A stretch of 9,437 bases of DNA from Darwinimomas sp045600945 (GCA_045600945.1 JAZRYX010000065.1:1-9437); one strand, 5' to 3'; shown: positions 1-8,523, counted from the stretch's first letter. Program-made: numbers and translations. The notes: a model not told the origin generated them from the sequence alone.

Positions 1-204
1 GGAACCTCCTTTGCCGGAATATCGCAAGATGATGCCAGTCTTCTTGCTTCACACATAAACAGCGTTCCACGGCTTTGTTTGAATAACCAGTCTCCCTACG
101 AAGCCGCTCTTGGCTTCATAGGTAAGCATAACATGGATTTGCTTGGTATTCAAAAGATTAATAATGATGATATTAATCTTTCTAAAAGTCTATTAAAAAG
201 ATAA
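1..204 (+). CDS. IS30-family transposase, C-terminal fragment (5' end outside window)
   Basis: The first reading frame is open from base 1 to a TAA at 202-204 and gives 67 residues. It ends with an arrangement typical of the IS30/DDE transposase C-terminus: an I-N-S segment with basic residues, then L-N-N-x-S-P-Y-E-A (compare the family pattern S-L-N-x-x-T-P-Y-E), then a D-L-L-G-I-x-K-I segment and a closing N-L-x-x-S-L-L-K. Only the tail after the catalytic core is present, so the DDE residues cannot be seen and it is unknown whether the element is intact. It converges on trpB. The right inverted repeat of the element should lie within the next 50-100 bases, but it cannot be fixed without the left end. 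The family call rests on recognised pattern, not a search. Confidence 0.75.
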   Translation, partial: GTSFAGISQDDASLLASHINSVPRLCLNNQSPYEAALGFIGKHNMDLLGIQKINNDDINLSKSLLKR

Positions 205-475
205 CCTGTAAACTCATTTCCATAGCCAAAGCCATCTCTTAATATCTGCCTTTATGCGGGAACTTACTTGTATTCATTTTTATAAATATCAACGTCCCGC
301 CTGTTTGCTATACAATTTTTTTCATTACCAAGATGTAAACGGTACGTTACTATAATTCAAAATCCTCATTTCATACTGATTTTATGGGACGTTTCCATCA
401 AACAAGCATTCCCCCGATGGGGTGGAATGTTATCTCGGAATTTAACGAATATTTTACAAATTCTAAAGCTATAAT
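205..475. other. Non-coding gap between transposase fragment and trpB
   Basis: I see no gene here. The stretch should contain the right end of the IS30-type element and the 3' untranslated region of the leftward operon. Visible structure: GCGGGA at 256-261 is repeated inverted as TCCCGC at 295-300; AACGTCCC at 291-298 is repeated inverted as GGGACGTT at 386-393; a hairpin lies at 407-429. None is decisive. Confidence 0.6.
407..429. terminator. Weak terminator-like hairpin between converging genes
   Basis: CATTCC at 407-412 pairs with GGAATG at 424-429. Three further C-G pairs form after a one-base bulge, leaving a GATG loop. It lies about 50 bases past the trpB stop and 200 bases past the transposase stop. 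The T-content after it on the leftward strand is modest (CTTGTTTG), so it is a poor intrinsic terminator. It is the best candidate in this gap for ending the leftward operon. Confidence 0.3.
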
Positions 476-1732
476 TTATTTCCTTGCCGCTTCCATCTTT
501 GCAAGAAACTCGTCACCGTATCCGTAATGCTCAACTACATAATCGAGATCTTTGTCTCCTCGTCCGGAAAGACATACGAGTATTGATTCAGGGCGTCCCT
601 TTCTTGCTTCTTTTATGGCATATGCCAAAGCATGTGAACTTTCGATAGCCGGTATGATACCTTCGTTTCTTGAAAGAATAAAGAGCGCTTCAATTGCTTC
701 ATCATCACTTACGGTAACATAATTAAATCTCTTCATATCATGGAGCATGGCATGTTCCGGTCCGACTGCCGGGTAATCAAGTCCGCTCGCATTTGAGTAA
801 ACAGGGGCCGGATCTCCGTTTTCATCTGCCAGCATGATACTGTTAAATCCATGCATTATTCCTTCGCTTCCGTATGTTACACTTGCTGCGTGATCACCAA
901 GCTTATCTCCTCTTCCTCCCGGCTCAACTCCGATTATCTCAACCGGATCTGCAATGAACGGTGTAAACATACCGATGGAGTTTGATCCACCGCCTACGCA
1001 TGCAACTACTTTGTCAGGCAGATGCCCGGTCTGCTCGATAAACTGACTTCTTGCCTCAGCACCTACCACATACTGGAAGTCTCTTACCATAAGAGGGAAC
1101 GGATGCGGTCCTGCAGCCGTACCGATACAGTAAATCGCATCGTGATATTCTTTTGCATATGCCTCGAAAGCTGCATCAACTGCTTCTTTTAAGGTTTTAA
1201 GGCCGAATGAAACGGGAACTACCCGTGCGCCCAGCATTTTCATCCTTGTTACATTGGGAGCCTGTTTTGCGATATCGACTTCACCCATGTATATATCGCA
1301 CTCGAGACCGAAATATGCTGCCGCTGTCGCAAGTGCAACGCCGTGCTGTCCTGCACCTGTTTCCGCTATGAGTTTCTTCTTGCCCATGTACTTTGCAAGA
1401 AGTCCCTCGCCCATGCAGTGATTCAGTTTATGTGCGCCTGTATGATTGAGATCTTCGCGCTTCAAATAAACTTGAGTACGCCCAAGCAGATTTGAAAGAT
1501 TCTGACAATGATAAACCGGAGTCGGTCTTCCCTGAAAGTCTTTTCTGATACGTCTGAGTTCGGCAATAAACTGCGCCGACTGCGCTATCGTCTGATATCC
1601 TTCTGCATATTCGTTGAATGCCTTGATTAATTCGGGATCTTCAAGATAATTGCCGCCGTATTTACCGAAATATCCTTTACTGTCCGGGTACTCTTTAAGA
1701 TAGTTGTCATAATCACGATATTTGTTGCTCAT
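476..1732 (-). CDS. trpB: Tryptophan synthase beta chain (stand-alone, divergent TrpB)
   Basis: Cytosolic PLP enzyme; the family joins indole to L-serine to give L-tryptophan. The product is 418 residues, close to the usual 390-410. Catalytic landmarks are all present: PLP lysine K102 in H-T-G-A-H-K, general acid/base E124 in A-E-T-G-A-G-Q-H-G, the phosphate-binding loop GGGSNS at 247-252, D319 in G-L-D-Y-P-A-V-G-P, and S389 in L-S-G-R-G-D-K-D. It therefore looks active. Sequence around these sites departs from the textbook beta subunit: H-K-L-N-H replaces H-K-I-N-N, and G-E-V-D-I-A-K-Q-A-P-N replaces the usual G-A-x-D-x-x-R-Q-x-x-N. No trpA or other trp gene is in the window. I chose ATG 1732 because AAAGAGGT lies six bases upstream; the frame stays open to 1813 but that start lacks a ribosome site. 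It is the last gene of the leftward set, 87 bases after the KAP gene. Physiological role (Trp synthesis, indole salvage or another serine/indole reaction) is not shown. Confidence 0.93.
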   Translation of the reverse strand: MSNKYRDYDNYLKEYPDSKGYFGKYGGNYLEDPELIKAFNEYAEGYQTIAQSAQFIAELRRIRKDFQGRPTPVYHCQNLSNLLGRTQVYLKREDLNHTGAHKLNHCMGEGLLAKYMGKKKLIAETGAGQHGVALATAAAYFGLECDIYMGEVDIAKQAPNVTRMKMLGARVVPVSFGLKTLKEAVDAAFEAYAKEYHDAIYCIGTAAGPHPFPLMVRDFQYVVGAEARSQFIEQTGHLPDKVVACVGGGSNSIGMFTPFIADPVEIIGVEPGGRGDKLGDHAASVTYGSEGIMHGFNSIMLADENGDPAPVYSNASGLDYPAVGPEHAMLHDMKRFNYVTVSDDEAIEALFILSRNEGIIPAIESSHALAYAIKEARKGRPESILVCLSGRGDKDLDYVVEHYGYGDEFLAKMEAARK

Positions 1733-1738
1733 TGTATT

Positions 1739-1746
1739 ACCTCTTT
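1739..1746 (-). promoter_or_regulatory. Ribosome binding site fixing the trpB start
   Basis: On the minus strand this reads AAAGAGGT, followed by six bases and ATG at 1732. It supports the 418-residue start over the 27-residue longer open frame. Confidence 0.75.
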
Positions 1747-1783
1747 CCATATTACTTATTTGAATACCGTTGCTATCCATCGC

Positions 1784-1813
1784 AGATAAGTTGTCGGAAG
1801 ATGCTGCTTGCAA
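1784..1813 (-). promoter_or_regulatory. Possible weak promoter for trpB
   Basis: On the minus strand TTGCAA (1808-1813) and TTATCT (1784-1789) are 18 bases apart, about 50 bases before the trpB start. Both boxes are imperfect. This could let trpB be transcribed apart from the upstream operon. I see no T-box, trp leader peptide or TRAP-type repeats in the 87-base gap. Confidence 0.2.
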
Positions 1814-1819
1814 ACTCCG

Positions 1820-3040
1820 TCACATCCTCTGCACATTTCTCATTTCTTCCTTCAGTTTTTCAACATCAAGAATCCCGTTTTCAACATAGTTCTTAAGTGA
1901 TTTGAAGCAAAGCGTTTCGTCTGCTTGTTCTTCTCCCGGTGTTGTAAAAGTTTTTCTGAATTTCACACATATATCAAACAGTTCTAAAACCATTTTCTCA
2001 ATAGTTTCTTCGCAAATATCTGCCTCGTTGTCAGCATTTCCCGCCATCATCACTGAATCCTTATGCTGCTTTTCGATACTTTTTATACGTGACATGAAGA
2101 ACTGGAATGTACGCAGACTATGATGATTGTTCTTATCCATCAATGCACAGAAATCCGAAATATGGTCATGTGCTATTTTCCGGAACTTAGAGTTCTCATC
2201 GATGTTTTTACAGATCAGTTTATCCAGAACAGCAGCCTCGTCATTTGTATATTTAATAACCGTACCTACAAGTTTTTCTCTGATTCCCAGATAATCCGTA
2301 TATTCACCTGAATAGAGGCGTCCTTTCAGCCTGTTTATGAGGGCGTCTTCATTTACCACAATGATCACTTTAGCATGAACATGCTCGACCATCTCATTAA
2401 TAAAACCAAAAAAGGCCGGAATAGAAAAGTCGCATCTTTCGACATCATCGATAATAAAGACATAATCCTTAAGTTCTTCGACATCTGACAGATAATCTTC
2501 GGCATCTACAGCATTCAGAAACGGCACCTTACTTTTCAGAAATCCGGTAATCATTTTGCCGCAGATATCTACTCCCATCTGAAAAGCGCGGGTCTCTTTC
2601 AACGACTCAAGATGCTTCCTGCGTTCTGCATGCTGTTCTTCAATGATATCCCTTGCCAGCTTTCCTTCCGATTCCAATACTTTCTCAATCGGGCCCTTTT
2701 TATCTGATTCTTCGTCGTCATCAATCCTCTTGTACTTCGACTCCTTATCAATAATGTCTTTCTTAAAAGACTCTTCTACCTGATCCATCTTGCGTTCAAG
2801 CAGGTCATAAATCATCGTTTCCTTAAATTCAGCCAGTGTTTCCACTCCGCATACAGAATAGTAACGCACACGATTGTTGATACCGCGAATTTTGATTTTA
2901 TTCAGTTCCTTGTTTAATACTTCTTTTATAAAATATGTCTTTCCGGATCCCCAGTGGCCATCCAGCATAAGCGCATAATCATAGATATCCTCATCGACAT
3001 ATCGTTCAACTTCTTTCAAAATAGCCTGTTCACTGTTCAT
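1820..3040 (-). CDS. KAP-family P-loop NTPase
   Basis: A 406-residue P-loop protein. Walker A is G-H-W-G-S-G-K-T at 28-35, very near the N-terminus as in KAP (Kidins220/ARMS-PifA) NTPases. Walker B is hydrophobic-I-I-D-D-V-E-R-C at 194-203, followed by the family-like helix and a V-I-I-V-V-N-E strand at 225-231. A basic S-L-R-T-F-Q-F-F segment at 308-315 fits the sensor region of the family. Between the two Walker motifs lies a strongly charged Lys/Glu/Asp segment at about 85-150 with an acidic run at 108-113, probably coiled coil. Many KAP proteins carry membrane helices in this insertion; I see none, so this one is probably soluble or peripheral. The start is supported by AAAGGA about 11 bases upstream. 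Only four bases separate it from the AI-2E-family gene, implying translational coupling. Known members include the phage-exclusion protein PifA, but function here is unknown. Confidence 0.75.
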   Translation of the reverse strand: MNSEQAILKEVERYVDEDIYDYALMLDGHWGSGKTYFIKEVLNKELNKIKIRGINNRVRYYSVCGVETLAEFKETMIYDLLERKMDQVEESFKKDIIDKESKYKRIDDDEESDKKGPIEKVLESEGKLARDIIEEQHAERRKHLESLKETRAFQMGVDICGKMITGFLKSKVPFLNAVDAEDYLSDVEELKDYVFIIDDVERCDFSIPAFFGFINEMVEHVHAKVIIVVNEDALINRLKGRLYSGEYTDYLGIREKLVGTVIKYTNDEAAVLDKLICKNIDENSKFRKIAHDHISDFCALMDKNNHHSLRTFQFFMSRIKSIEKQHKDSVMMAGNADNEADICEETIEKMVLELFDICVKFRKTFTTPGEEQADETLCFKSLKNYVENGILDVEKLKEEMRNVQRM

Positions 3041-3044
3041 ATTA

Positions 3045-4169
3045 TTACATTCCTTTACTCTTCTTTATACGTTTGTCTGCCCATTCTTTAACCAGTTCAT
3101 ACAGTACGGACATAAGCGGTATGAAGAACAATACTCCGAGCAAACCGAATATATTGCCGCCGATTATGACAGCAAGAAGTGTCAGCAGCGGACTTAGTCC
3201 AACAGATCCACCCACTACATGCGGATATATCAATTGCTCTTCAACAATCTGAACTGCCAGATACAGAATAACTAACAAAATCACTTTCCCGGGAGCTGCA
3301 ATAAATGTAAGGAGTACACCTATGGCAAGCGCAATGAAAGGTCCGAGATACGGAACAAATGACAGCACTGCCGCCAGCATAGCAATCAGTGCCGCATATG
3401 GTATTTTGAACACTATGAGTACTATGAACATGAATATTCCGAGTATCAGAGCTTCTATACACTGTCCGGAAAGAAAACTTGAATATGTATTATTCAGCAT
3501 TTTGCATATTTTACGGATATAATCGGCACCCCGCTGCGGCACTACTGCGGTGAGCAGCTTATCTGAATGCCTTAATACTCTTTCTTTGTCAAAAAGAACA
3601 TACACTGAGATGATGATTCCCAGTCCAACGGTAATCATAAATGATATCGTATCGCTCGTTTTGTCTACCACAGCAGCCGCGATTTGTCCGAAGTCCAGCG
3701 ACACTGCGTCCGTTATACCGTTTGCAAAAATATTTTTAAGAAAATCCATAACATTTATAACCGGAATCTCTTCAAGTCCGAAGATGCCGGTTAGTTCCGG
3801 CAGTTTACTCAGAATCATTACTTTTGCTGACAGTACTGACTCTACAATAACCGGATTGATTATTACAGCTATCAGGACGATGACACCTATCAGGATAAGC
3901 AGCGTAAGCACTACTGCCGCTTTACGGATCCATCCGTCCTTGCCTTCTTTCGCAAAGCAGCGCCCTAACAGCTTCTGTATACCCCGAACCGGCACATCCA
4001 GTATAAATGCTATTATGAGTCCCGCTATAAGCGGCAGGAAGAACTGTACCAGCGTCTGGAGTACACCAAGCACCGAACCGAAATTCATCAGTATGGCAAA
4101 CAGTAAGACTCCAAATGCTATAAGACCTGCTATCAAGGCGTATTTCTTATTATCATCGGTAAGCTTCAT
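3045..4169 (-). CDS. AI-2E/PerM-family membrane protein (UPF0118)
   Basis: A 374-residue polytopic membrane protein of the AI-2E family. Hydrophobic helices run at about 11-29, 33-57, 84-108, 176-194, 238-254, 258-292, 296-308 and 325-357. Family landmarks include S-V-Y-V-L-F-D-K-E at 188-196, G-Q-C-I-E-A at 235-240, F-V-P-Y-L-G-P at 271-277, and the C-terminal E-E-Q-L-I-Y-P with G-L-S-P-L, I-G-G and G-V-L-F-F-I-P segments at 310-351. The family takes its name from a proposed autoinducer-2 exporter, while other members act in cation/proton antiport, so substrate cannot be assigned. ATG 4169 is preceded by GGAGAA at suitable distance. It follows the second ABC gene after 58 bases with no clear terminator and its stop is four bases before the KAP start. 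Length is normal and nothing appears broken. Confidence 0.9.
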   Translation of the reverse strand: MKLTDDNKKYALIAGLIAFGVLLFAILMNFGSVLGVLQTLVQFFLPLIAGLIIAFILDVPVRGIQKLLGRCFAKEGKDGWIRKAAVVLTLLILIGVIVLIAVIINPVIVESVLSAKVMILSKLPELTGIFGLEEIPVINVMDFLKNIFANGITDAVSLDFGQIAAAVVDKTSDTISFMITVGLGIIISVYVLFDKERVLRHSDKLLTAVVPQRGADYIRKICKMLNNTYSSFLSGQCIEALILGIFMFIVLIVFKIPYAALIAMLAAVLSFVPYLGPFIALAIGVLLTFIAAPGKVILLVILYLAVQIVEEQLIYPHVVGGSVGLSPLLTLLAVIIGGNIFGLLGVLFFIPLMSVLYELVKEWADKRIKKSKGM

Positions 4170-4227
4170 ATATCATTTCTCCATAGTGTATTTTTTTAAT
4201 TCCATAATATGTGACATTCGTACTCTG

Positions 4228-6381
4228 TCATCCCATCTGTTTTTTTACAAGAGCTGCAAAGCTTCCGTTTCTTTCAAGAAGCTCATCATATGTTCCGCTT
4301 TCGGTAATTCTACCTTCTTCAAACACAATGATGCGATCACAGTCTTTTACCGTAGAGAGTCTGTGTGCTACCATAATCACTGTAGATGATTCGCTATAAA
4401 TAGCTTCAAGCACTTTTTTCTGCGTTACATTATCAAGAGCACTTGTCGGTTCATCAAGTATTTTAATATTCGCCTTTGAAGCAAATACCCGTGCCAGATG
4501 GATTCTTTGACGCTGACCACCGGAAAATCCATTTGATTGAGACTCTACGACCTCTGTATACATACCCAAAGGAAGTGTCCTGATATAGTCAGCTATGCTT
4601 GCTTTTTCTGCAGCTTCCCAGGCTTCCTCTTCTGTAAGATCCGGCCGGTTAAAGGCAATATTAGAGAAAATGGTTCCCGGAAGCAGAGAACTGTACTGGA
4701 GTACCGTGCCGATATTCCGTCTTAAAGATCTTTTATCCAGACTGTTTATAGGTTTATCATCAAACGAGATCATTCCGCTATCAGGGCTTTCAACACCTAA
4801 AAGAAGATTGAGAAGAGTACTTTTCCCGCATCCGCTTTGACCGACTATAGCTATCTTCTCTCCCTTTTCAACGGTAAATGAGATATTATCCAGACACTTT
4901 ATGCTGCTGTCCGGGTAGCTGAAGCTTACATTTTCCAGACTAATCCGTCCCTGAAGATTTCGCACCAGTTCATCGCTCTGTAAACCTTCTGTCGGATATT
5001 CAAATAAAGGCTCAATATTCTTTACAAGGGATTTCATGACATAAGTTGAACGTACAACTTTCAACACCTCTTCTGTTGCGATAATAACCAAAGCATAAGC
5101 AGCATTAAAAGCCATGTAATCGGCACCGGTCACTCCGTTTGGAGCGGCGATTGCGAGAAGAAGTACCGTTGTAAACGCAGTGATAAATGACATGATAACG
5201 TTTTCCATCTTGACCAGGAATGGCTGATCAAGACGATACTTCAGCATTTTCTGATATATTTCTGCCCAGTGGGCGTATACTCTTTTTTCTGCACCAAGCC
5301 CTTTTATTTTCTGAATCCCCTGAATCGACATAAACAAAAACCGACTGTTTTCCATAGATACTTCCATGTCGTTTTTTTCATTTTCAGAGTTTTCTTTTGC
5401 AATCAGGAATGAAGCCAGAATCTTTACCAGTAGCATAACTACAGCCGGAATAACAAGTACCGGTGAAAAACCAGCCATCTGTCCGATATATACCAATGAA
5501 AACAAAACTGTTAAAGACGTATCAACCAGCATTCCGATAATAAGTCCTGCAAGGCGTCTGCTTTGACCTATTTGCTTTGACAGTTTTCCGGAAGACAGTT
5601 CTTTTAATATTCTCTGCGGCAAAAGAAGAACCCGGGCAACAACTGTGCTTTGTGCCTGAAGAGATACTCTTGTCTTCATTTGATTGAGAAGAACTGATTT
5701 TACAGTAGTTAGAATTACCTTAAGCAGACCCGCGCTCAGGAAAAGAATCATTACCTTGAAAAGCATATTCAGGTTTCCTGTGTCTACAACTGTTGACAGA
5801 ACATACTTGTTTACTTTCGGAGCCACAGCACCCAGAAGAGTAACCAAAAGCATTGTCATGGCAATCGGCAGAACATCGCGCAACGACAGAGATCGTAAAA
5901 CCAGTGAAGCATACGACATCAGCGAAAACCTGTCGCCCTTCATCGGCATTAGAATCTCATATCCGTCCGGCTTTAGTTTAAGCGTCTTTGTAAGATGCTT
6001 TTTTTTGCCGTTGGCAATGGATAAACAATTGTATCCTATCAGTGAAGGTGAAAGTACATAAACATCCCCCTCATCTCCAAAAGCAATGATGTATCCACCA
6101 TGTCGAAGGATGTTCTCATGATCTGATACATCTGTTTTTTTATACATTAGTCCGTATGGATTCAGTTTTGCCTCAAGCAGATTCTCCGGATCCGTTATTC
6201 CATAAATCCACGAAGAAATAATTCCATACTTATTCAAAACATAATCTACCGACATCTGAAATAAATCTTTTTTCTCATAAGTTGAAAAAAGACTATTATT
6301 ATACAAAGAATCATCTGCCCTTTTTTCAAGCGCCGAATCATTTTCATATCTTTTTTTAATGATGTCTGAATATAAGCTCAT
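4228..6381 (-). CDS. ABC exporter, permease/ATPase, second of an NHLM-type pair
   Basis: A 717-residue fused membrane-ATPase half transporter. The first ~160 residues are a soluble N-terminal domain that does not look like C39 peptidase. A six-helix permease lies at about 165-450, followed by the ATPase: Walker A G-Q-S-G-C-G-K-S-T (514-522), Q-loop Q562, signature F-S-G-G-Q (619-623), Walker B I-K-I-L-D-E-P (639-645, catalytic E644) and switch H673. All ATPase residues are intact. The non-peptidase N-terminus, the segment around Q-G-I-Q-K-I-K-G-L-G-A-E (354-365) and the pairing with a C39-type ABC gene fit the ATP-binding partner of NHLM bacteriocin exporters (the TIGR03797-like member), though the N-terminal domain seems short for that group. 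It starts three bases after the stop of the upstream ABC gene, with GAAGG upstream, so the two are surely co-translated and probably form a heterodimer. Cargo is not known. Confidence 0.85.
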   Translation of the reverse strand: MSLYSDIIKKRYENDSALEKRADDSLYNNSLFSTYEKKDLFQMSVDYVLNKYGIISSWIYGITDPENLLEAKLNPYGLMYKKTDVSDHENILRHGGYIIAFGDEGDVYVLSPSLIGYNCLSIANGKKKHLTKTLKLKPDGYEILMPMKGDRFSLMSYASLVLRSLSLRDVLPIAMTMLLVTLLGAVAPKVNKYVLSTVVDTGNLNMLFKVMILFLSAGLLKVILTTVKSVLLNQMKTRVSLQAQSTVVARVLLLPQRILKELSSGKLSKQIGQSRRLAGLIIGMLVDTSLTVLFSLVYIGQMAGFSPVLVIPAVVMLLVKILASFLIAKENSENEKNDMEVSMENSRFLFMSIQGIQKIKGLGAEKRVYAHWAEIYQKMLKYRLDQPFLVKMENVIMSFITAFTTVLLLAIAAPNGVTGADYMAFNAAYALVIIATEEVLKVVRSTYVMKSLVKNIEPLFEYPTEGLQSDELVRNLQGRISLENVSFSYPDSSIKCLDNISFTVEKGEKIAIVGQSGCGKSTLLNLLLGVESPDSGMISFDDKPINSLDKRSLRRNIGTVLQYSSLLPGTIFSNIAFNRPDLTEEEAWEAAEKASIADYIRTLPLGMYTEVVESQSNGFSGGQRQRIHLARVFASKANIKILDEPTSALDNVTQKKVLEAIYSESSTVIMVAHRLSTVKDCDRIIVFEEGRITESGTYDELLERNGSFAALVKKQMG

Positions 6382-6384
6382 GTT

Positions 6385-8511
6385 TTATTCAACCTTCAAT
6401 AGTTTACTGTAAAGGCCCTCTGTCTTCATAAGTTCACTATGTGTTCCGCTTTGAGTGATGCGTCCGTCATCCATAACATATATATAATCGCATCCTGCGA
6501 CTGTGGAAAGACGATGTGCAACAATTATGCACGTGATTCCCGCAGCCCTTATTGATTTGAATATTTCATCTTCTGTGCATGCATCGAGTGCTGATGTAAA
6601 TTCATCTAAGCAAAGAATAACCGGAGTTTGTGCAAGTACCCTTGCAAGTTCAAGCCGTTGTCTCTCACCACCTGAAAAATTCCTGCCCTTTTCTGACATT
6701 TTCATATAATACTGTTTCTTATCCTGCATGATTCTGTCATGAATATGGGCATCCCTGGCGGCAAGTATTATTTCATAATCCTCTATCGTAGAATCCCAAA
6801 GCTGGATATTTGACTTTACTGTATCGGAAAAGACCATGGTATCCTGATCAACAGATGCAACAGACGCATGGAAAACCTCATCCGGAATATCCGTTCTTTC
6901 TTTGCTGCCATACAGAATAGTTCCGGAAGTCGGCGTATAATAACTTCCAATCACTTTAAGCAATGTGCTTTTGCCGCATCCCGACTCGCCCACGATAGCA
7001 ACAATCTGTCCGGGATTTACTGTAAATGAGACATGATCGATTACATTTTTATCACCGCTATGATACTTGTAGCATACATCCTTAATATCAATTGATCCGC
7101 TAAGTTTTCCGGGATTTTCCTCCGGATCATACGGGACGGAAATATCCGATTCTCTGTCCATTATATCTTCAATACGTTCAACTTTTGTTTCCAGAGAAAA
7201 AAGTGAATTGAATCCGGAAATACAATTTGATAAAGATTTTCCAACATCAACCAGTGCCGACTCAAATACAGCCATCATACCTATTGTAAAACTTCCGTTA
7301 ATAATAAAATATGCGCCGGCAAAGAGCAGTATGGTTTTGGTAAAAATATTATGGAGACCCGCAAAAAACTGAAGATATGCATTCAGGCGGAATGACTGGT
7401 TATTGGTATCACGGAAATCAGCCTGAGAATCAGACCAGATATTGAAATAACTCTGCTCCATTCCGTTGCTTTTAATAAATTCAATCATGTCAAACCCGTT
7501 TAACAGTGACGACGCGAATTGTCCTGTAGTTGTTATAAGGCTTCTGTTTGCTATGTTTATCTTTTCCTGAAGAAGATAAGAAGCGATAACATATAAGATC
7601 TCAACAACGATACACATAACCGCAAGTGACTTGTTAAGTGAGAACATGAGAATAACGTACACAAATACCATAACAGCATCAATTATTTTCGGAACAATAG
7701 CCGTTAATAAAGATCTGCTCGTATTAATGTTGTTCTCAAGTCGCTGAATAAGTTCCCCTACAGAATGTTCATCGAAAAAGCTGTATGGCAGAGAAAACAT
7801 CTTTTTGAAAAATGCTGCTCCCGAAACAGAGGCGTCCTTCCTGCTTTCTTTTGCAATAACATGCGTTTTTACAGCAGAAATTACAATTTGAAACAAGAAG
7901 AAAAAGGCCATGGTGATCAGCAGTTTTGCATAAAGATCCATCCTGCCATTGTTCATGACCTGATCAATGAAGTCCTTCTTTGGCGTCAAAGAAAAAACAC
8001 TTCCCACTGAACCCGCAATAGCAAGAACCAATATCTTCACAAGTGCAGAATGGCTGTTTTTAAGTCTCCTGATGAGCATACTCATTCCTGATTCCGGATG
8101 CCCTTCTTTTTGAAAACTTTCAGAAGGATATAATGAAATCGCATAACCCGTGTAGAGCTGTTTAAGTTTTTCTTTTGTGATTTTATACTCACCACGGGCA
8201 GGGTCTGCAACAATCACGAATTCAGACCTGATTTTAGTAATAATACAGTAGCATCTCTTTTTCCATTGTATAATCAATGGAAGATCCGATGAATGTATAT
8301 CATCCAAGTTCGGTTGAATGATTTTTCCGTCAAGGCCATAGTAACGAGCCGCCTCCAGAATATGTTCCGGACTTGAACCATTTCTGGTTATAGTGATGTG
8401 ATTGCGAATATCTGCTACGGAAACGAACTTTTTATAGTACCCTAAAATCATAGCAAGTGCTGCTACGCCGTTTTCACTCGTCTGCATTTGTATGATAACA
8501 GGGATTTTCAT
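6385..8511 (-). CDS. ABC exporter with degenerate C39 peptidase-like domain, first of an NHLM-type pair
   Basis: A 708-residue protein with three parts. Residues 1-~130 are a C39 peptidase fold, but the catalytic Cys is Asn (S-E-N-G, N14, where active members have E/D-C-G) and the catalytic His is Cys (C87, after I-Q-W-K-K-R); the Asp is kept (D103 in A-D-P-A-R-G). It should therefore bind, not cut, like the C39-like domain of HlyB. A six-helix permease spans about 155-440. The ATPase follows: Walker A G-E-S-G-C-G-K-S-T (508-516), Q556, signature F-S-G-G-E (612-616), Walker B V-I-L-C-L-D-E (631-637), H666. The layout matches the TIGR03796-like NHLM exporter. I prefer ATG 8511, with GGAG 12 bases upstream. 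A TTG at 8529 is in frame but has no ribosome site, and GGAG overlaps it. First gene of the leftward operon. Substrate and leader processing are unknown. Confidence 0.85.
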   Translation of the reverse strand: MKIPVIIQMQTSENGVAALAMILGYYKKFVSVADIRNHITITRNGSSPEHILEAARYYGLDGKIIQPNLDDIHSSDLPLIIQWKKRCYCIITKIRSEFVIVADPARGEYKITKEKLKQLYTGYAISLYPSESFQKEGHPESGMSMLIRRLKNSHSALVKILVLAIAGSVGSVFSLTPKKDFIDQVMNNGRMDLYAKLLITMAFFFLFQIVISAVKTHVIAKESRKDASVSGAAFFKKMFSLPYSFFDEHSVGELIQRLENNINTSRSLLTAIVPKIIDAVMVFVYVILMFSLNKSLAVMCIVVEILYVIASYLLQEKINIANRSLITTTGQFASSLLNGFDMIEFIKSNGMEQSYFNIWSDSQADFRDTNNQSFRLNAYLQFFAGLHNIFTKTILLFAGAYFIINGSFTIGMMAVFESALVDVGKSLSNCISGFNSLFSLETKVERIEDIMDRESDISVPYDPEENPGKLSGSIDIKDVCYKYHSGDKNVIDHVSFTVNPGQIVAIVGESGCGKSTLLKVIGSYYTPTSGTILYGSKERTDIPDEVFHASVASVDQDTMVFSDTVKSNIQLWDSTIEDYEIILAARDAHIHDRIMQDKKQYYMKMSEKGRNFSGGERQRLELARVLAQTPVILCLDEFTSALDACTEDEIFKSIRAAGITCIIVAHRLSTVAGCDYIYVMDDGRITQSGTHSELMKTEGLYSKLLKVE

Positions 8512-8523
8512 ATTTTCGCTGAT

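Noticed and set aside
1733..1813. 27-residue N-terminal extension of trpB
   Set aside because: No ribosome site before 1813, while AAAGAGGT stands six bases before ATG 1732, and the family starts near the latter.
3550..4389. 279-codon plus-strand open frame
   Set aside because: Antisense to the AI-2E-family gene and the end of the second ABC gene, low-complexity Ser/Thr/Ile-rich, with no domain; a shadow of the coding strand.
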